7,518 nucleotides of DNA from Candidatus Methanomethylophilaceae archaeon (lineage in GTDB: Archaea; Thermoplasmatota; Thermoplasmata; Methanomassiliicoccales; Methanomethylophilaceae): positions 1-7,518 of the forward strand of contig SKHQ01000018.1 of assembly GCA_007116915.1 (NCBI GenBank), written 5' to 3'. Below the pieces are notes generated by a model. The model saw only the letters and a list, made by a program, of their open reading frames with translations. It did no database searches and was not told where the DNA came from. Made by a program: the position numbers and the translations under genes. Below are positions 1-7,180 of this stretch, piece after piece. Positions within the stretch are counted from its first letter, which is position 1. Each line of letters opens with the position of its first letter.

Positions 1-44
1 CGAACGGTAATCTTGACCTTCCGTATATTATTGTTTACCGGACA

Positions 45-58
45 GAAAGCATATATCA
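45..58 (+). promoter_or_regulatory. Candidate BRE/TATA promoter of the rlmE-FAH operon
   Basis: A purine stretch (gaaag, 45-49) that could serve as the TFB-recognition element is followed directly by a TATA-like box, catatatca (50-58). Its centre lies about 27 bases before the ATG at 81, so the archaeal transcription start would fall at or next to the start codon, giving a leaderless message. A second AT-rich stretch (gtatattattgttta, 23-37) could instead drive a transcript with a leader of roughly 25 bases. No good Shine-Dalgarno sequence lies before the ATG, which favours the first reading. This is inferred from spacing and base composition only. Confidence 0.45.
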
Positions 59-80
59 CAGACGGGGAATCATTCATCAG

Positions 81-755
81 ATGACGCAACGCTGGCTGGC
101 CGAAAGGAGGAACGAGTACTACTATCGCAAGGCCAAAAAGCTCGACTATCGCTCCCGGGCGGCCTTCAAACTCCTACAGATAGACGAACGTTTCCACATC
201 TTCAACGACGGTGACAGGGTCCTGGACCTCGGCGCTGCGCCGGGAGGTTGGCTGCAGGTGGCAGTCGACCTCGTTGGCCCTGAGGGCAAGGTGGTGGGCA
301 TAGACCTACGGTCCATCAAACCGGTGGATGGCGCTTCCGCCATCGTCGGTGACATCCGCTCCACTGAGTCGATGCGGTCGTTGCGCGGACTGCTAGGGGG
401 TAAGGCCGACATCGTGATATCCGACATGGCTCCCAACATCAGCGGCGCCTATTCCACCGACCATGCCCGTTCAGTCGAACTCTGCGAGTATTGTCTTGCC
501 GCCGCCGACTCCATGCTCCGCGAGGGGGGCAGCTTGATAATGAAGGTGTTCCAGGGGGACCTCATGGAGAATCTTCGTCGTGACACCGAAAAACGCTTCG
601 ATAAAGTCAAGGTCCACTCCCCGGACGCCACCCGCAAGACGTCCTCAGAGCTCTACATAATCGCCGAGGGCTTCCAAGGCTCCGATGTGGAGGAGATCGA
701 GGATGTGGTGGAGGAGAAGAAACCGGAATTCACCCGCAAGGGGACATTCCTATGA
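81..755 (+). CDS. rlmE: 23S rRNA (uridine-2'-O-)-methyltransferase RlmE (FtsJ family)
   Basis: This is an SAM-dependent methyltransferase of the FtsJ/RrmJ family, which 2'-O-methylates a uridine in the A-loop of 23S rRNA (U2552 in E. coli numbering) late in large-subunit assembly in the cytoplasm. The 224-residue protein has the family layout: motif I VLDLGAAPGGW at 47-57, the SAM-ribose acidic residue D75 in GIDL, and the full catalytic tetrad K30, D115 (SDMAPN), K155 (MKVFQG) and E190 (SSELYI). The methyltransferase core ends near residue 198. The remaining tail is short and rich in acidic and lysine residues, with no room for the TRAM domain carried by some archaeal homologues. The ATG at 81 starts just before the conserved N-terminal basic region (YYRKAKKLDYRSRAAFK). 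The stop TGA overlaps the next gene's ATG, so the two are probably cotranscribed and translationally coupled. Confidence 0.95.
   Translation: MTQRWLAERRNEYYYRKAKKLDYRSRAAFKLLQIDERFHIFNDGDRVLDLGAAPGGWLQVAVDLVGPEGKVVGIDLRSIKPVDGASAIVGDIRSTESMRSLRGLLGGKADIVISDMAPNISGAYSTDHARSVELCEYCLAAADSMLREGGSLIMKVFQGDLMENLRRDTEKRFDKVKVHSPDATRKTSSELYIIAEGFQGSDVEEIEDVVEEKKPEFTRKGTFL
740..744 (+). promoter_or_regulatory. Weak ribosome-binding site of the FAH-family gene
   Basis: The sequence gggga sits inside the last codons of rlmE, seven bases before the ATG at 752. It supports that ATG as the start of the downstream gene and would work together with re-initiation at the ATGA overlap. Confidence 0.4.
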
Positions 756-1372
756 AGCCCAATAAGATAGTGGGCGTAGGTTGGAACTACCGTTCCCACT
801 TGGGCGAGACCCATGCCCAGTTGCCCACTGAACCGATAGTGTTCCTGAAGCCGACGAGTGCCATCATCGGCGACGGTGACCCCATCCGCATACCGGCGGG
901 GGTGGGAAGGGTGGACCATGAGGTCGAGCTGGCCGTGATATTGGGCAAGAAAGCCCGCGGCGTTAGCATGGATGAGGCGTTATCCCACGTGTCCCACTTA
1001 GCGGTCGCCAACGATGTCACCGCGCGTGACATGCAGAACAAGGCCCGTGATACCGGAAACCCATGGGCGATGGCGAAGGGCATGGACACCTTCGCCCCTC
1101 TGTCCGACCCGGTGCCTTTGGACTCGGTGGACGACCTCCAGGACCTGCGTCTGGAACTCAAGGTCAACGGAGTATTGCGCCAGAAGGGAAGGACCTCATT
1201 GATGATCTTCCCGGTCGCGGAACTCATCACTCATATTAGCAGATTCATGACCCTCGAGGCGGGGGACATCATAATGACCGGGACTCCGGAGGGCATAGGC
1301 CCCTTGCTCCCGGGAGACGAGGTGGTGGCGAAGATAGACGGGGTCGGCACCCTACGGAATCCCGTGGTCTAA
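752..1372 (+). CDS. Fumarylacetoacetate hydrolase (FAH) family protein, FAHD1-like
   Basis: This is a cytoplasmic metal-dependent enzyme of the FAH superfamily, whose members cleave or decarboxylate acylpyruvates and oxaloacetate or isomerise 2-hydroxy-dienedioates; the substrate cannot be told from sequence. At 206 residues it is the minimal single-domain form, close in size to FAHD1. Visible signature residues are the HxxE dyad H16/E19 in NYRSHLGET, the Mg2+/Mn2+ ligands E57 and E59 (DHEVELAV) and D88 (NDVTARDMQ), the active-site lysine K109 (AKGMDTFAP) and the C-terminal TGTPEGIGPLLPGDEV motif at 176-191. The start overlaps the stop of rlmE (ATGA, 752-755), which fixes it well. The TAA stop interlocks with the TAG stop of the convergent helicase gene, leaving no space for a terminator. 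Oxaloacetate decarboxylase or acylpyruvase activity is a reasonable guess by analogy with FAHD1; a link to aromatic catabolism has no support from the neighbours. Confidence 0.93.
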   Translation: MKPNKIVGVGWNYRSHLGETHAQLPTEPIVFLKPTSAIIGDGDPIRIPAGVGRVDHEVELAVILGKKARGVSMDEALSHVSHLAVANDVTARDMQNKARDTGNPWAMAKGMDTFAPLSDPVPLDSVDDLQDLRLELKVNGVLRQKGRTSLMIFPVAELITHISRFMTLEAGDIIMTGTPEGIGPLLPGDEVVAKIDGVGTLRNPVV

Positions 1373-4110
1373 TCCCAGAAGCGTTTGGTGCGTGCATACT
1401 CGATCTCTGCGGTGAGGATGTCACGGAGGAGGTCATCCTCGTCCTGATGGAAGCGACGCAGTATGCGGGCCGCCGCATCGGGGCCGATGCCCCGGCCGGC
1501 CAATGTCAGCAACGCCTTACCGCCGAATTCACGCACCAATTCAGCGTTCTTGACCATCCGTTTTATCTCCGTCTTGGCGGAGCCCTTCGGCTCCTTTTGT
1601 TTCAAGAGGTCGATGTTGTCCCGCTCATAGGTTTTGAGAGCAGCCATCATCTGGCCGCCACAGCTGACACATTTAACGCTGCGAGGAGCATCGGCGACCG
1701 GCTGGCGGAATTGGCCACGGCAGCTCAGGCAACTGAGGTGCAATGTCTCTTCCTCCAAACGTCTCTTCAACGCCATCAGGATGGAGCGGTCCGCCCTCGC
1801 CGGCTGGACCAGGTCCTTGATGCTCCGTATACCCGCACGTCCTACGGTGCCGATGCGGCCCACTCCGACCTCCAGGCTCCCGTCCTGAAGGCGACGGAAG
1901 AAGTCGGTGGTGTTCTCCACATCCATATCCTCCTTCAAGACCTTGTCAACAGTCTCCTCGTAGGCCGGTGAGCCTTCGTAGACGTCCATAAGTCGCTGTA
2001 TGCGCATGTAGCGGTAGTCGGCGTCACGGTCGACGATACCGAACTTCTTCGCCACGTAGACGAAGCGCCTCTTGAGTATGTTGGAGTTCTTTACCACCAG
2101 GCGCAACAATCCCTCCAGGGCCTCGGGTTTTATGGACATCAAGGTGTCGGAGATCATCCGCGCATCCACCCGCGATGGAAGCTCCAGGATGATGCGGTAA
2201 GCGTCGACGGTGACTCCTACACCATCACCCAAACGTGCTGATAGCAGAACGGAGAGTATCTTTCCCACGGTGTCGTTGACCTTGCTGCCGTGACAGGAGT
2301 TCACTATCGCCATCTTATCGCCGCTCTCGATAGTCAACAATGTGTCGCAGGGCATCGCACCGTCCTTCAGCTGCCTGTCGAGGTATTCCCGCACAGTGGT
2401 CTTGGCGTTTTCGTCACCGAGGTATCCGTCAAAGTCACCGGTGCGGCGCAGTCGTCCTACCTCCCTCGCCACGCCGTAGGGGACTGGGATGTCCTCACCT
2501 ATCCAGGAGGGGACCGATCCGATGTCACCGACCCTCTCCACCAGCAGCTCGTCCTCCCGTATCTCCACGATCCTCCAGCTTCGTCCTTGGGCAATGAATG
2601 TGGCGAAAGGCTCGGCGAAACTCATGACGAAGCTCTCGTCCAAAGTCCCCACGATCCCTCTCGTCCCTATGTCCCGTATCAGGAACGTACGCTCATCGGG
2701 TATCATCGAGATGTTGTCGTAGAAGTACTTCATGCCCTTCCGGCTGCGACGGTAGCGTCCGTCCTCGACGTATATCAGTGAGATGGATGCGAGCTGTTCG
2801 ATTATCCTGTCCAATGTCTCCCGGTCAAGGGTGCTGAAAGTGGTGGCGCGGCGGATAATCTTCCAGGCATCATCGATCGCCACAGCGCTATCCATGGTCA
2901 TCGCTATGAGCTGGTTGGCGACCACCGTCAACGGCGATGGTCTAGCCACCTCCATTTCCATGTCTCCGGCCATGGCCCGGCGGGCGATGACCATCGATTC
3001 CAACAGCTCATCAGGGTCGGTGGCGAGTATCGAACCTCTGGTCACCTGGTCCATGCTGTGCCCCGCCCGTCCTATCCTCTGCACCAGTCTCGATGCCTGT
3101 CGCGGAGAGTTGTACTGGATGACCATGTCGGTTCTGCCAACATCGATACCCAGTTCCAAGGAGGATGTGCAAACGAGTGCTTTGAGTTCACCGGATTTGA
3201 ACCGCTCCTCCATTTCGACACGTATCTCCTTGGACAAGGACCCGTGGTGCACTCCGAGCGGAAACGCCTCGTCCCAGAGGTGATAGCGGGCGGAGATGAC
3301 CTCCGCGGCCTCACGGGTGTTGACGAAGAACAAGCATGAACGGCTGCGTTCGATATGCTCCCGGGCCAGTCTCATCATGGCGATCATGTCCGGGTCGGCG
3401 CGGAGTTCCTCTGACAATTTCTCATCGCCCTCGTCCTTCCCGGGGGCCTCCACGTTGAGGACGACGTCCTTGGTGACCTTGTAGGAGAGGACCTCCGCCT
3501 TTCTGCCCATGCCCTCCAGGTATCGCCGGGTCCAATCATGGTCGCCGACGGTGGCGGAGAGGCCTATGCGCTGGAACTCGCCACTAAATCCCACCAGCCT
3601 CTCAAGACCGATGGCCAATTGGGCGCCGCGTTCGTTGGAGGCCAGTTCGTGGATCTCATCCACCACCACGTGGCGGACGTTCCGCAGATGCTCCCTCAGC
3701 CTCTTGCCGGTGAACAACACCTGAAGAGTCTCGGGCGTCGTTATCAGTATCTGTGGAGGTATACGCGACTGTCTCGCCCTTTCTGCGGGGGATGTGTCCC
3801 CGTGCCTGACACCGACCGTGATTCCCAACTCATGCCCCATCTCCTCCAGGCGTCGCAGCATGTCGCGGTTCAGTGCCCGCAGGGGTGTGATGTACAGGCA
3901 CCTTATTCCTTCTCCTCCGGTGCGGAGGATACTGTCGAAGACCGGCAGCATGGCCGCCTCTGTCTTTCCGATGCCAGTGGGGGCGATGACCAGAACGTGC
4001 TTGCCCGCTAGAAGCAAAGGCATGGCATCCCTCTGCGGAGGGGAGGGTGTGACGATCCCCCTCGCACGGAGATGCCCCACTATACGCTGGTCAAGGATGT
4101 CGAAACTCAT
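1369..4110 (-). CDS. lhr: Lhr-like ATP-dependent helicase (superfamily 2, DEIH)
   Basis: This is a large helicase-related protein of the Lhr family, ATP-driven 3'-to-5' translocases that unwind DNA or RNA:DNA substrates and are linked in archaea to repair and RNA metabolism. Over 913 residues it shows Walker A APTGIGKT (43-50), motif Ia PLRAL (76-80), TTPETL (124-129), DEIH (151-154), SAT (185-187), FVNTR (262-266), motif V CTSSLELGIDVG (314-325) and motif VI QRIGRAGH (344-351). These two RecA domains are followed by a winged-helix region (about 385-465) and the Lhr-core region (about 475-780). The C-terminus adds a Cys4 motif, C794/C797 and C814/C817, probably a zinc ribbon, then a helix-hairpin-helix-like stretch (about 867-887, LAGRGIGPDAAARIL). 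Assignment to archaeal Lhr1 versus Lhr2 is left open. The start ATG at 4110 lies just before the PQ-containing N-terminal segment and has no Shine-Dalgarno. The stop is TAG, the only one among the genes here. Confidence 0.93.
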   Translation of the reverse strand: MSFDILDQRIVGHLRARGIVTPSPPQRDAMPLLLAGKHVLVIAPTGIGKTEAAMLPVFDSILRTGGEGIRCLYITPLRALNRDMLRRLEEMGHELGITVGVRHGDTSPAERARQSRIPPQILITTPETLQVLFTGKRLREHLRNVRHVVVDEIHELASNERGAQLAIGLERLVGFSGEFQRIGLSATVGDHDWTRRYLEGMGRKAEVLSYKVTKDVVLNVEAPGKDEGDEKLSEELRADPDMIAMMRLAREHIERSRSCLFFVNTREAAEVISARYHLWDEAFPLGVHHGSLSKEIRVEMEERFKSGELKALVCTSSLELGIDVGRTDMVIQYNSPRQASRLVQRIGRAGHSMDQVTRGSILATDPDELLESMVIARRAMAGDMEMEVARPSPLTVVANQLIAMTMDSAVAIDDAWKIIRRATTFSTLDRETLDRIIEQLASISLIYVEDGRYRRSRKGMKYFYDNISMIPDERTFLIRDIGTRGIVGTLDESFVMSFAEPFATFIAQGRSWRIVEIREDELLVERVGDIGSVPSWIGEDIPVPYGVAREVGRLRRTGDFDGYLGDENAKTTVREYLDRQLKDGAMPCDTLLTIESGDKMAIVNSCHGSKVNDTVGKILSVLLSARLGDGVGVTVDAYRIILELPSRVDARMISDTLMSIKPEALEGLLRLVVKNSNILKRRFVYVAKKFGIVDRDADYRYMRIQRLMDVYEGSPAYEETVDKVLKEDMDVENTTDFFRRLQDGSLEVGVGRIGTVGRAGIRSIKDLVQPARADRSILMALKRRLEEETLHLSCLSCRGQFRQPVADAPRSVKCVSCGGQMMAALKTYERDNIDLLKQKEPKGSAKTEIKRMVKNAELVREFGGKALLTLAGRGIGPDAAARILRRFHQDEDDLLRDILTAEIEYARTKRFWD

Positions 4111-4135
4111 CGGCCGGTTTGAATCCAGAGCTAAT

Positions 4136-4150
4136 GACTATTTCAAGGTG
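4136..4150 (-). promoter_or_regulatory. Candidate TATA-type promoter of the Lhr helicase gene
   Basis: On the minus strand the sequence TTGAAATAG (4146-4138) is the most TATA-like element in the 74-base gap between the glycosyltransferase stop and the helicase start. Its centre is about 32 bases before the ATG, so the message would have only a few leader bases. The match is weak and the call rests mainly on spacing and the absence of a ribosome-binding site. Confidence 0.3.
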
Positions 4151-4184
4151 TCGAACCCCGCAACGAAGTTGTAGGGCCCGAAAA

Positions 4185-5327
4185 TCAATAGAAAAGCCGC
4201 CGCCATTTCTCTACCTGGCGCTGGAATGTGAACTCTTTTTCCACAAAGGTCTTCCCCCGCAGAGAAACCGATTCCAGGGCGGGGTCTTCAAGCACCTCTA
4301 GGATGCGTTTTGAGATTGTCCCCGGTGAGTTGCCGTCCATCAGGAAACCGGTGTCACCGTCCTTAATCACATCGGGTATCCCGCCCACCGGGTTCATCAG
4401 AACAGCCACGCCGCAGGCCATGGCCTCCAGCATGACATTGGGAAGCCCCTCTGCATACGAAGGCATCACCAGTAACTTGATCCCGTTAAGATGGTCAGGC
4501 ATATCCTTATGGTGGACCCAACCCACGAACTCCACCCGTTCGTCGGCATCCAGTTCCTTCACACGCTTTGAAACCTCCTGCTCAAGACTCCCCGTGCCAT
4601 ATATCTTGACCTTGCAGTTATCATTTGATTTCAGCACCTCAGGCAACGCGTCCAGGAACTCAAGGATGCCCTTCTCATGGGCTAGCCTGGCCATGAAGGC
4701 CACAACCTCTTCCTTTTCATCCAACTTAACGAACGGCCGGAATCTCTGGAAATCTATTACGTGACGATGATTCACCACCGTCTTGTCACGGAATGGCTCC
4801 AGTCCGTACTCGCGCAGATTATGCTCGGAGTACACGATGAGCTGGGTGGCCAGGGCGCTGTTGATGTTCGATGCAAAACTGAGGAGAGGTACAAGAATTC
4901 CGGAACCCCGGCCGTAGGTCTTCATGGTCTCCTTTGACGCCGCCCCGAACATCTGATGCGTCGGCTTACCCGATAGTTTGGCCAAGAGGGCAGGGATGAA
5001 CTGGGTGTCCCCTCCTACGAAGAAGAACCACTCATCCGTCCTATCGGCCACTGACAACATCACCTTCGCGTTGCGGAACTGGGAGAGGACATACTGAACC
5101 AGGCGGTTGGGCATCTGTCCATTGCTATGGCGGTTCACAATGAAACACTCCAGCTTATCGCTGCTCCCCGCCATCGCCTCCACGAGCCTTTCTGATGTCA
5201 CAAGGATTATGTGGCCGTGGGTCTCAGTGAACAGGTTTACCATGTCCCTTATTGGAGCTATCCCTGCCAGACTCGGTTCTTCGACCGAGGAGATTATACA
5301 GACCCTTCTGTCGGGACCTTCTTCCAT
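4185..5327 (-). CDS. Glycosyltransferase family 4 (GT-B fold, GT1-type C-terminal domain)
   Basis: This is a retaining nucleotide-sugar glycosyltransferase expected to work in the cytoplasm or at the inner membrane face, building a glycan or glycolipid; donor and acceptor are unknown. The 380 residues form two Rossmann domains. The N-terminal, acceptor-side one begins with the strand RVCIISS (8-14) and contains GGDTQFIPALLAKLSGKP (105-122). The C-terminal, donor-side one starts near 205 with MARLAHEKG, holding the phosphate-binding R214 and K219, followed by YGTGSLEQEV (243-252) and the EX7E motif E293/E301 in EGLPNVMLEAMACG, then GGIPDVI and GDTGFLM (315-330). There is no signal peptide or transmembrane helix. 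AGGAGAG at 5345-5339 (minus strand) lies 11 bases before the ATG, a rather long spacing but the clearest Shine-Dalgarno-like sequence here. No other sugar gene is next to it, so it appears as a lone glycosyltransferase. Family assignment is secure, specificity is not. Confidence 0.92.
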   Translation of the reverse strand: MEEGPDRRVCIISSVEEPSLAGIAPIRDMVNLFTETHGHIILVTSERLVEAMAGSSDKLECFIVNRHSNGQMPNRLVQYVLSQFRNAKVMLSVADRTDEWFFFVGGDTQFIPALLAKLSGKPTHQMFGAASKETMKTYGRGSGILVPLLSFASNINSALATQLIVYSEHNLREYGLEPFRDKTVVNHRHVIDFQRFRPFVKLDEKEEVVAFMARLAHEKGILEFLDALPEVLKSNDNCKVKIYGTGSLEQEVSKRVKELDADERVEFVGWVHHKDMPDHLNGIKLLVMPSYAEGLPNVMLEAMACGVAVLMNPVGGIPDVIKDGDTGFLMDGNSPGTISKRILEVLEDPALESVSLRGKTFVEKEFTFQRQVEKWRRLFY

Positions 5328-5338
5328 GACCGACTCAA

Positions 5339-5345
5339 CTCTCCT
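5339..5345 (-). promoter_or_regulatory. Shine-Dalgarno-like site before the glycosyltransferase
   Basis: The minus strand reads AGGAGAG, with 11 bases before the ATG at 5327. It supports this start over the next in-frame methionine (residue 29), which would remove the first beta strand of the fold. A leader is therefore expected for this gene; a weak AT-rich element, GGTATTATCC (5408-5399), about 75 bases upstream of the ATG could be the promoter. Confidence 0.35.
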
Positions 5346-5420
5346 GCACCTTACCGCGGTTCGAAAAACGACCCCGGCCCGCTTTGAAGAACGTACTTGG
5401 ATAATACCTTGTCGGAGACC

Positions 5421-7121
5421 TCAGCTGTGGTGCCATTCGTCCAGGCTCTCCATGGCCTCCAGCACGTCGATCCTTGACAGGATTCCGACAAGTGTCTCAC
5501 CGTCCGCGGGGTCCACGACCATGAACCTTATGGCCTGCGGGTAGCAACTGGAGTTCATCCGCTCGAAAGCGTTGACCCCTTCCATGTCCGACGGTATCCG
5601 TTGGAAGAAGAGGCTCATGATATCCTCCACCAAGGCCCCAGGGGCGCTATCCGCGATCCTTCTCAGAACCTCTCCCTTGACCTGCCCTATAACGCGGTTC
5701 TCAGTGTCGACAACAGGGTAGATGTAGTGAGCCTCACGTCCTGCTGTAACCAGCGCCTCGGTCACGGTCATCCCTCCCCGCATCGCTATGACCGGCGTCC
5801 TCATCATGTCCTCCACCCGGATCTGCCCCAGGGTGCTGATGTCGAATCTGAACTGGCGTCTTGTGAGTTGTTTCTGGTATATGCTGTAGTCTCCGGTGAG
5901 GATATAGGCCAGAACGGAAGCGATCATCACCGGTATCAGCACACCGTAACCTCCGACGATCTCGGTGATCATGATCGGTGCCGCTATGGGCGTCTTGGTC
6001 ACGCCAGCCATCATCGCACCCATGCCGACGACCACATAGAGTCCCGTGTCCGCAAGGCCCAGGGCGGTGGCGGTCAGTGCACCGATCGTCCCGCCGATGA
6101 AGAGGGATGGGAAGAAGACACCTCCCGCCCCTCCGGAGCCCACCGTGAGCGATGTCGCCAACATCTTGGCGACCAGCAGCAGCGCCAGGGCGGACAAGGC
6201 CAAGGCGCCGCCGTTTATCATGCCCGCCATTGTCGCCTCACCCAGACCTAGAACCTCCGGTGCGGCCAGCCCAACCACTCCTGTCAGTAGGCCGCCCAGG
6301 GCGACCTTGGCGGCGAAAGGCATCCGCACCTTGGAGAACAGTCCTCTGGTGGCTTTGAACAGGGTTATGAAGGCGATGCCCCCCAGGCCGGCCAATGCCC
6401 CGACGATTGCCACGATGGCCAATGCGGTATGGTCGAGGCTGAAAGCGACATCGGACACGTCCATGTACGGTCCGAGGCCGAACACCGATACCGCCATCAG
6501 ATATCCGACTATGCTTGCCATCAGGGCCGGAATCGCCGCTCGGGACTCGATGTCGTTCTTGTACGGTATCTCCAGAGCGAAGACAGCACACCCCAGAGGG
6601 GCTTTGAACAAGGCCGAGAAACAAGCAGCGGTACCGGCGATTATGAGTATGCGCATGTCCGAACGGCTGAGGCCGAAACGCTCACCGATGACGGACGATA
6701 TGCCCGCACCTATCAATGACGCTGGAGACTCCCTGCCGGCACTTCCGCCGGAGCCGATGGTGAAGGAGGAGGCCAGAAGGATGCTGGGGACGAGCCGCCA
6801 GTCCAACCTCCCGCCGCGGTGATGGATTGCATCTATTACCTCGTCGTTACCGAAACCGCGGGCCTGGGGGAAGGCGGTGAGTATGAGGCCCGCCACCAAC
6901 CCCCCGGCCGCAGGTACCAGGATTATCAAGTACCACGGAAGGCTGGTGGATGATGCGAAATCGCTGATCAGGACGATGAGCGCCTGAAATCCTACCGAGA
7001 ACAGACCGCCGACTATGCCGACGGCTATCGAGAGCGGAATCCACTTGCCGAGATACTCGTGGAAATCAGCGGTTAGGAAACGCTTTGGGACCGACTTTGA
7101 ATGCCGACCGCCTTCATCCAT
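5421..7121 (-). CDS. CLC-family chloride channel/transporter with C-terminal CBS pair
   Basis: This is a membrane anion channel or anion/proton exchanger of the CLC family, working as a homodimer with one pore per subunit. The 566 residues hold a membrane core (about 25-410) with many hydrophobic helices, then two CBS domains (about 436-490 and 498-560) forming a Bateman module likely to sense adenine nucleotides. Filter motifs are recognisable: GSAGRESP (126-133) carries the gating glutamate E131, GVFFP (334-338) is the canonical GXFXP, and Y415 in SIYQKQL aligns with the pore tyrosine. Departures from the E. coli protein are GFGND (89-93) where GSGIP is usual, S132 for the glycine of GREGP, and FALEIP (181-186), which puts isoleucine I185 where the internal proton glutamate E203 would be. 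The ATG at 7121 has no ribosome-binding site but a good TATA-like box 29 bases upstream. Channel versus exchanger is undecided. Confidence 0.94.
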   Translation of the reverse strand: MDEGGRHSKSVPKRFLTADFHEYLGKWIPLSIAVGIVGGLFSVGFQALIVLISDFASSTSLPWYLIILVPAAGGLVAGLILTAFPQARGFGNDEVIDAIHHRGGRLDWRLVPSILLASSFTIGSGGSAGRESPASLIGAGISSVIGERFGLSRSDMRILIIAGTAACFSALFKAPLGCAVFALEIPYKNDIESRAAIPALMASIVGYLMAVSVFGLGPYMDVSDVAFSLDHTALAIVAIVGALAGLGGIAFITLFKATRGLFSKVRMPFAAKVALGGLLTGVVGLAAPEVLGLGEATMAGMINGGALALSALALLLVAKMLATSLTVGSGGAGGVFFPSLFIGGTIGALTATALGLADTGLYVVVGMGAMMAGVTKTPIAAPIMITEIVGGYGVLIPVMIASVLAYILTGDYSIYQKQLTRRQFRFDISTLGQIRVEDMMRTPVIAMRGGMTVTEALVTAGREAHYIYPVVDTENRVIGQVKGEVLRRIADSAPGALVEDIMSLFFQRIPSDMEGVNAFERMNSSCYPQAIRFMVVDPADGETLVGILSRIDVLEAMESLDEWHHS

Positions 7122-7144
7122 GAACCGTGATATGAATTGAAGCG

Positions 7145-7157
7145 ATTAATAATATCG
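7145..7157 (-). promoter_or_regulatory. Candidate TATA promoter of the CLC gene
   Basis: The minus strand reads CGATATTATTAAT (7157-7145), the strongest AT-rich box in the window, centred about 29 bases before the ATG at 7121. Transcription would start within a few bases of the start codon, consistent with a leaderless message and with the lack of a Shine-Dalgarno. It directly follows the T-tract terminator of the upstream gene. Confidence 0.5.
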
Positions 7158-7180
7158 AAAAAAGAGAGAGAGAAAGGGGG
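7158..7180 (-). terminator. Pyrimidine/T-rich terminator of the CCG-domain gene
   Basis: Beginning 14 bases past the TGA stop of the upstream gene, the minus strand runs CCCCCTTT, then a CT repeat, then six Ts (7163-7158). Archaeal RNA polymerase stops at such T-tracts without needing a stable hairpin, and no strong hairpin is visible here. The CT/GA dinucleotide run (about 7163-7172) is the only microsatellite-like tract noticed in the window. Confidence 0.5.

Noticed and set aside
1447..1971. Long plus-strand open frame (174 codons) inside the helicase gene
   Set aside because: It lies opposite well-conserved helicase sequence, has no recognisable domain, and long antisense frames are expected in G+C-rich coding DNA.
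3538..4011. Plus-strand open frame (157 codons) opposite the helicase ATPase domain
   Set aside because: It is the mirror of Walker A to SAT motif coding; no domain, no promoter and no ribosome-binding site were seen.
4116..4164. ggtttgaatcc (4116-4126) and, on the other strand, GGGGTTCGA, resembling tRNA T-loops (possible tRNA remnant or attachment site)
   Set aside because: The flanking bases do not form the five-pair T-stem, and no acceptor, D or anticodon arm can be built in the 74-base gap.
5601..6822. Two large plus-strand open frames (216 and 258 codons) opposite the CLC gene
   Set aside because: The translations are low-complexity, rich in Pro, Arg, Ala or His, with no family resemblance, while the minus strand encodes a clear CLC protein.
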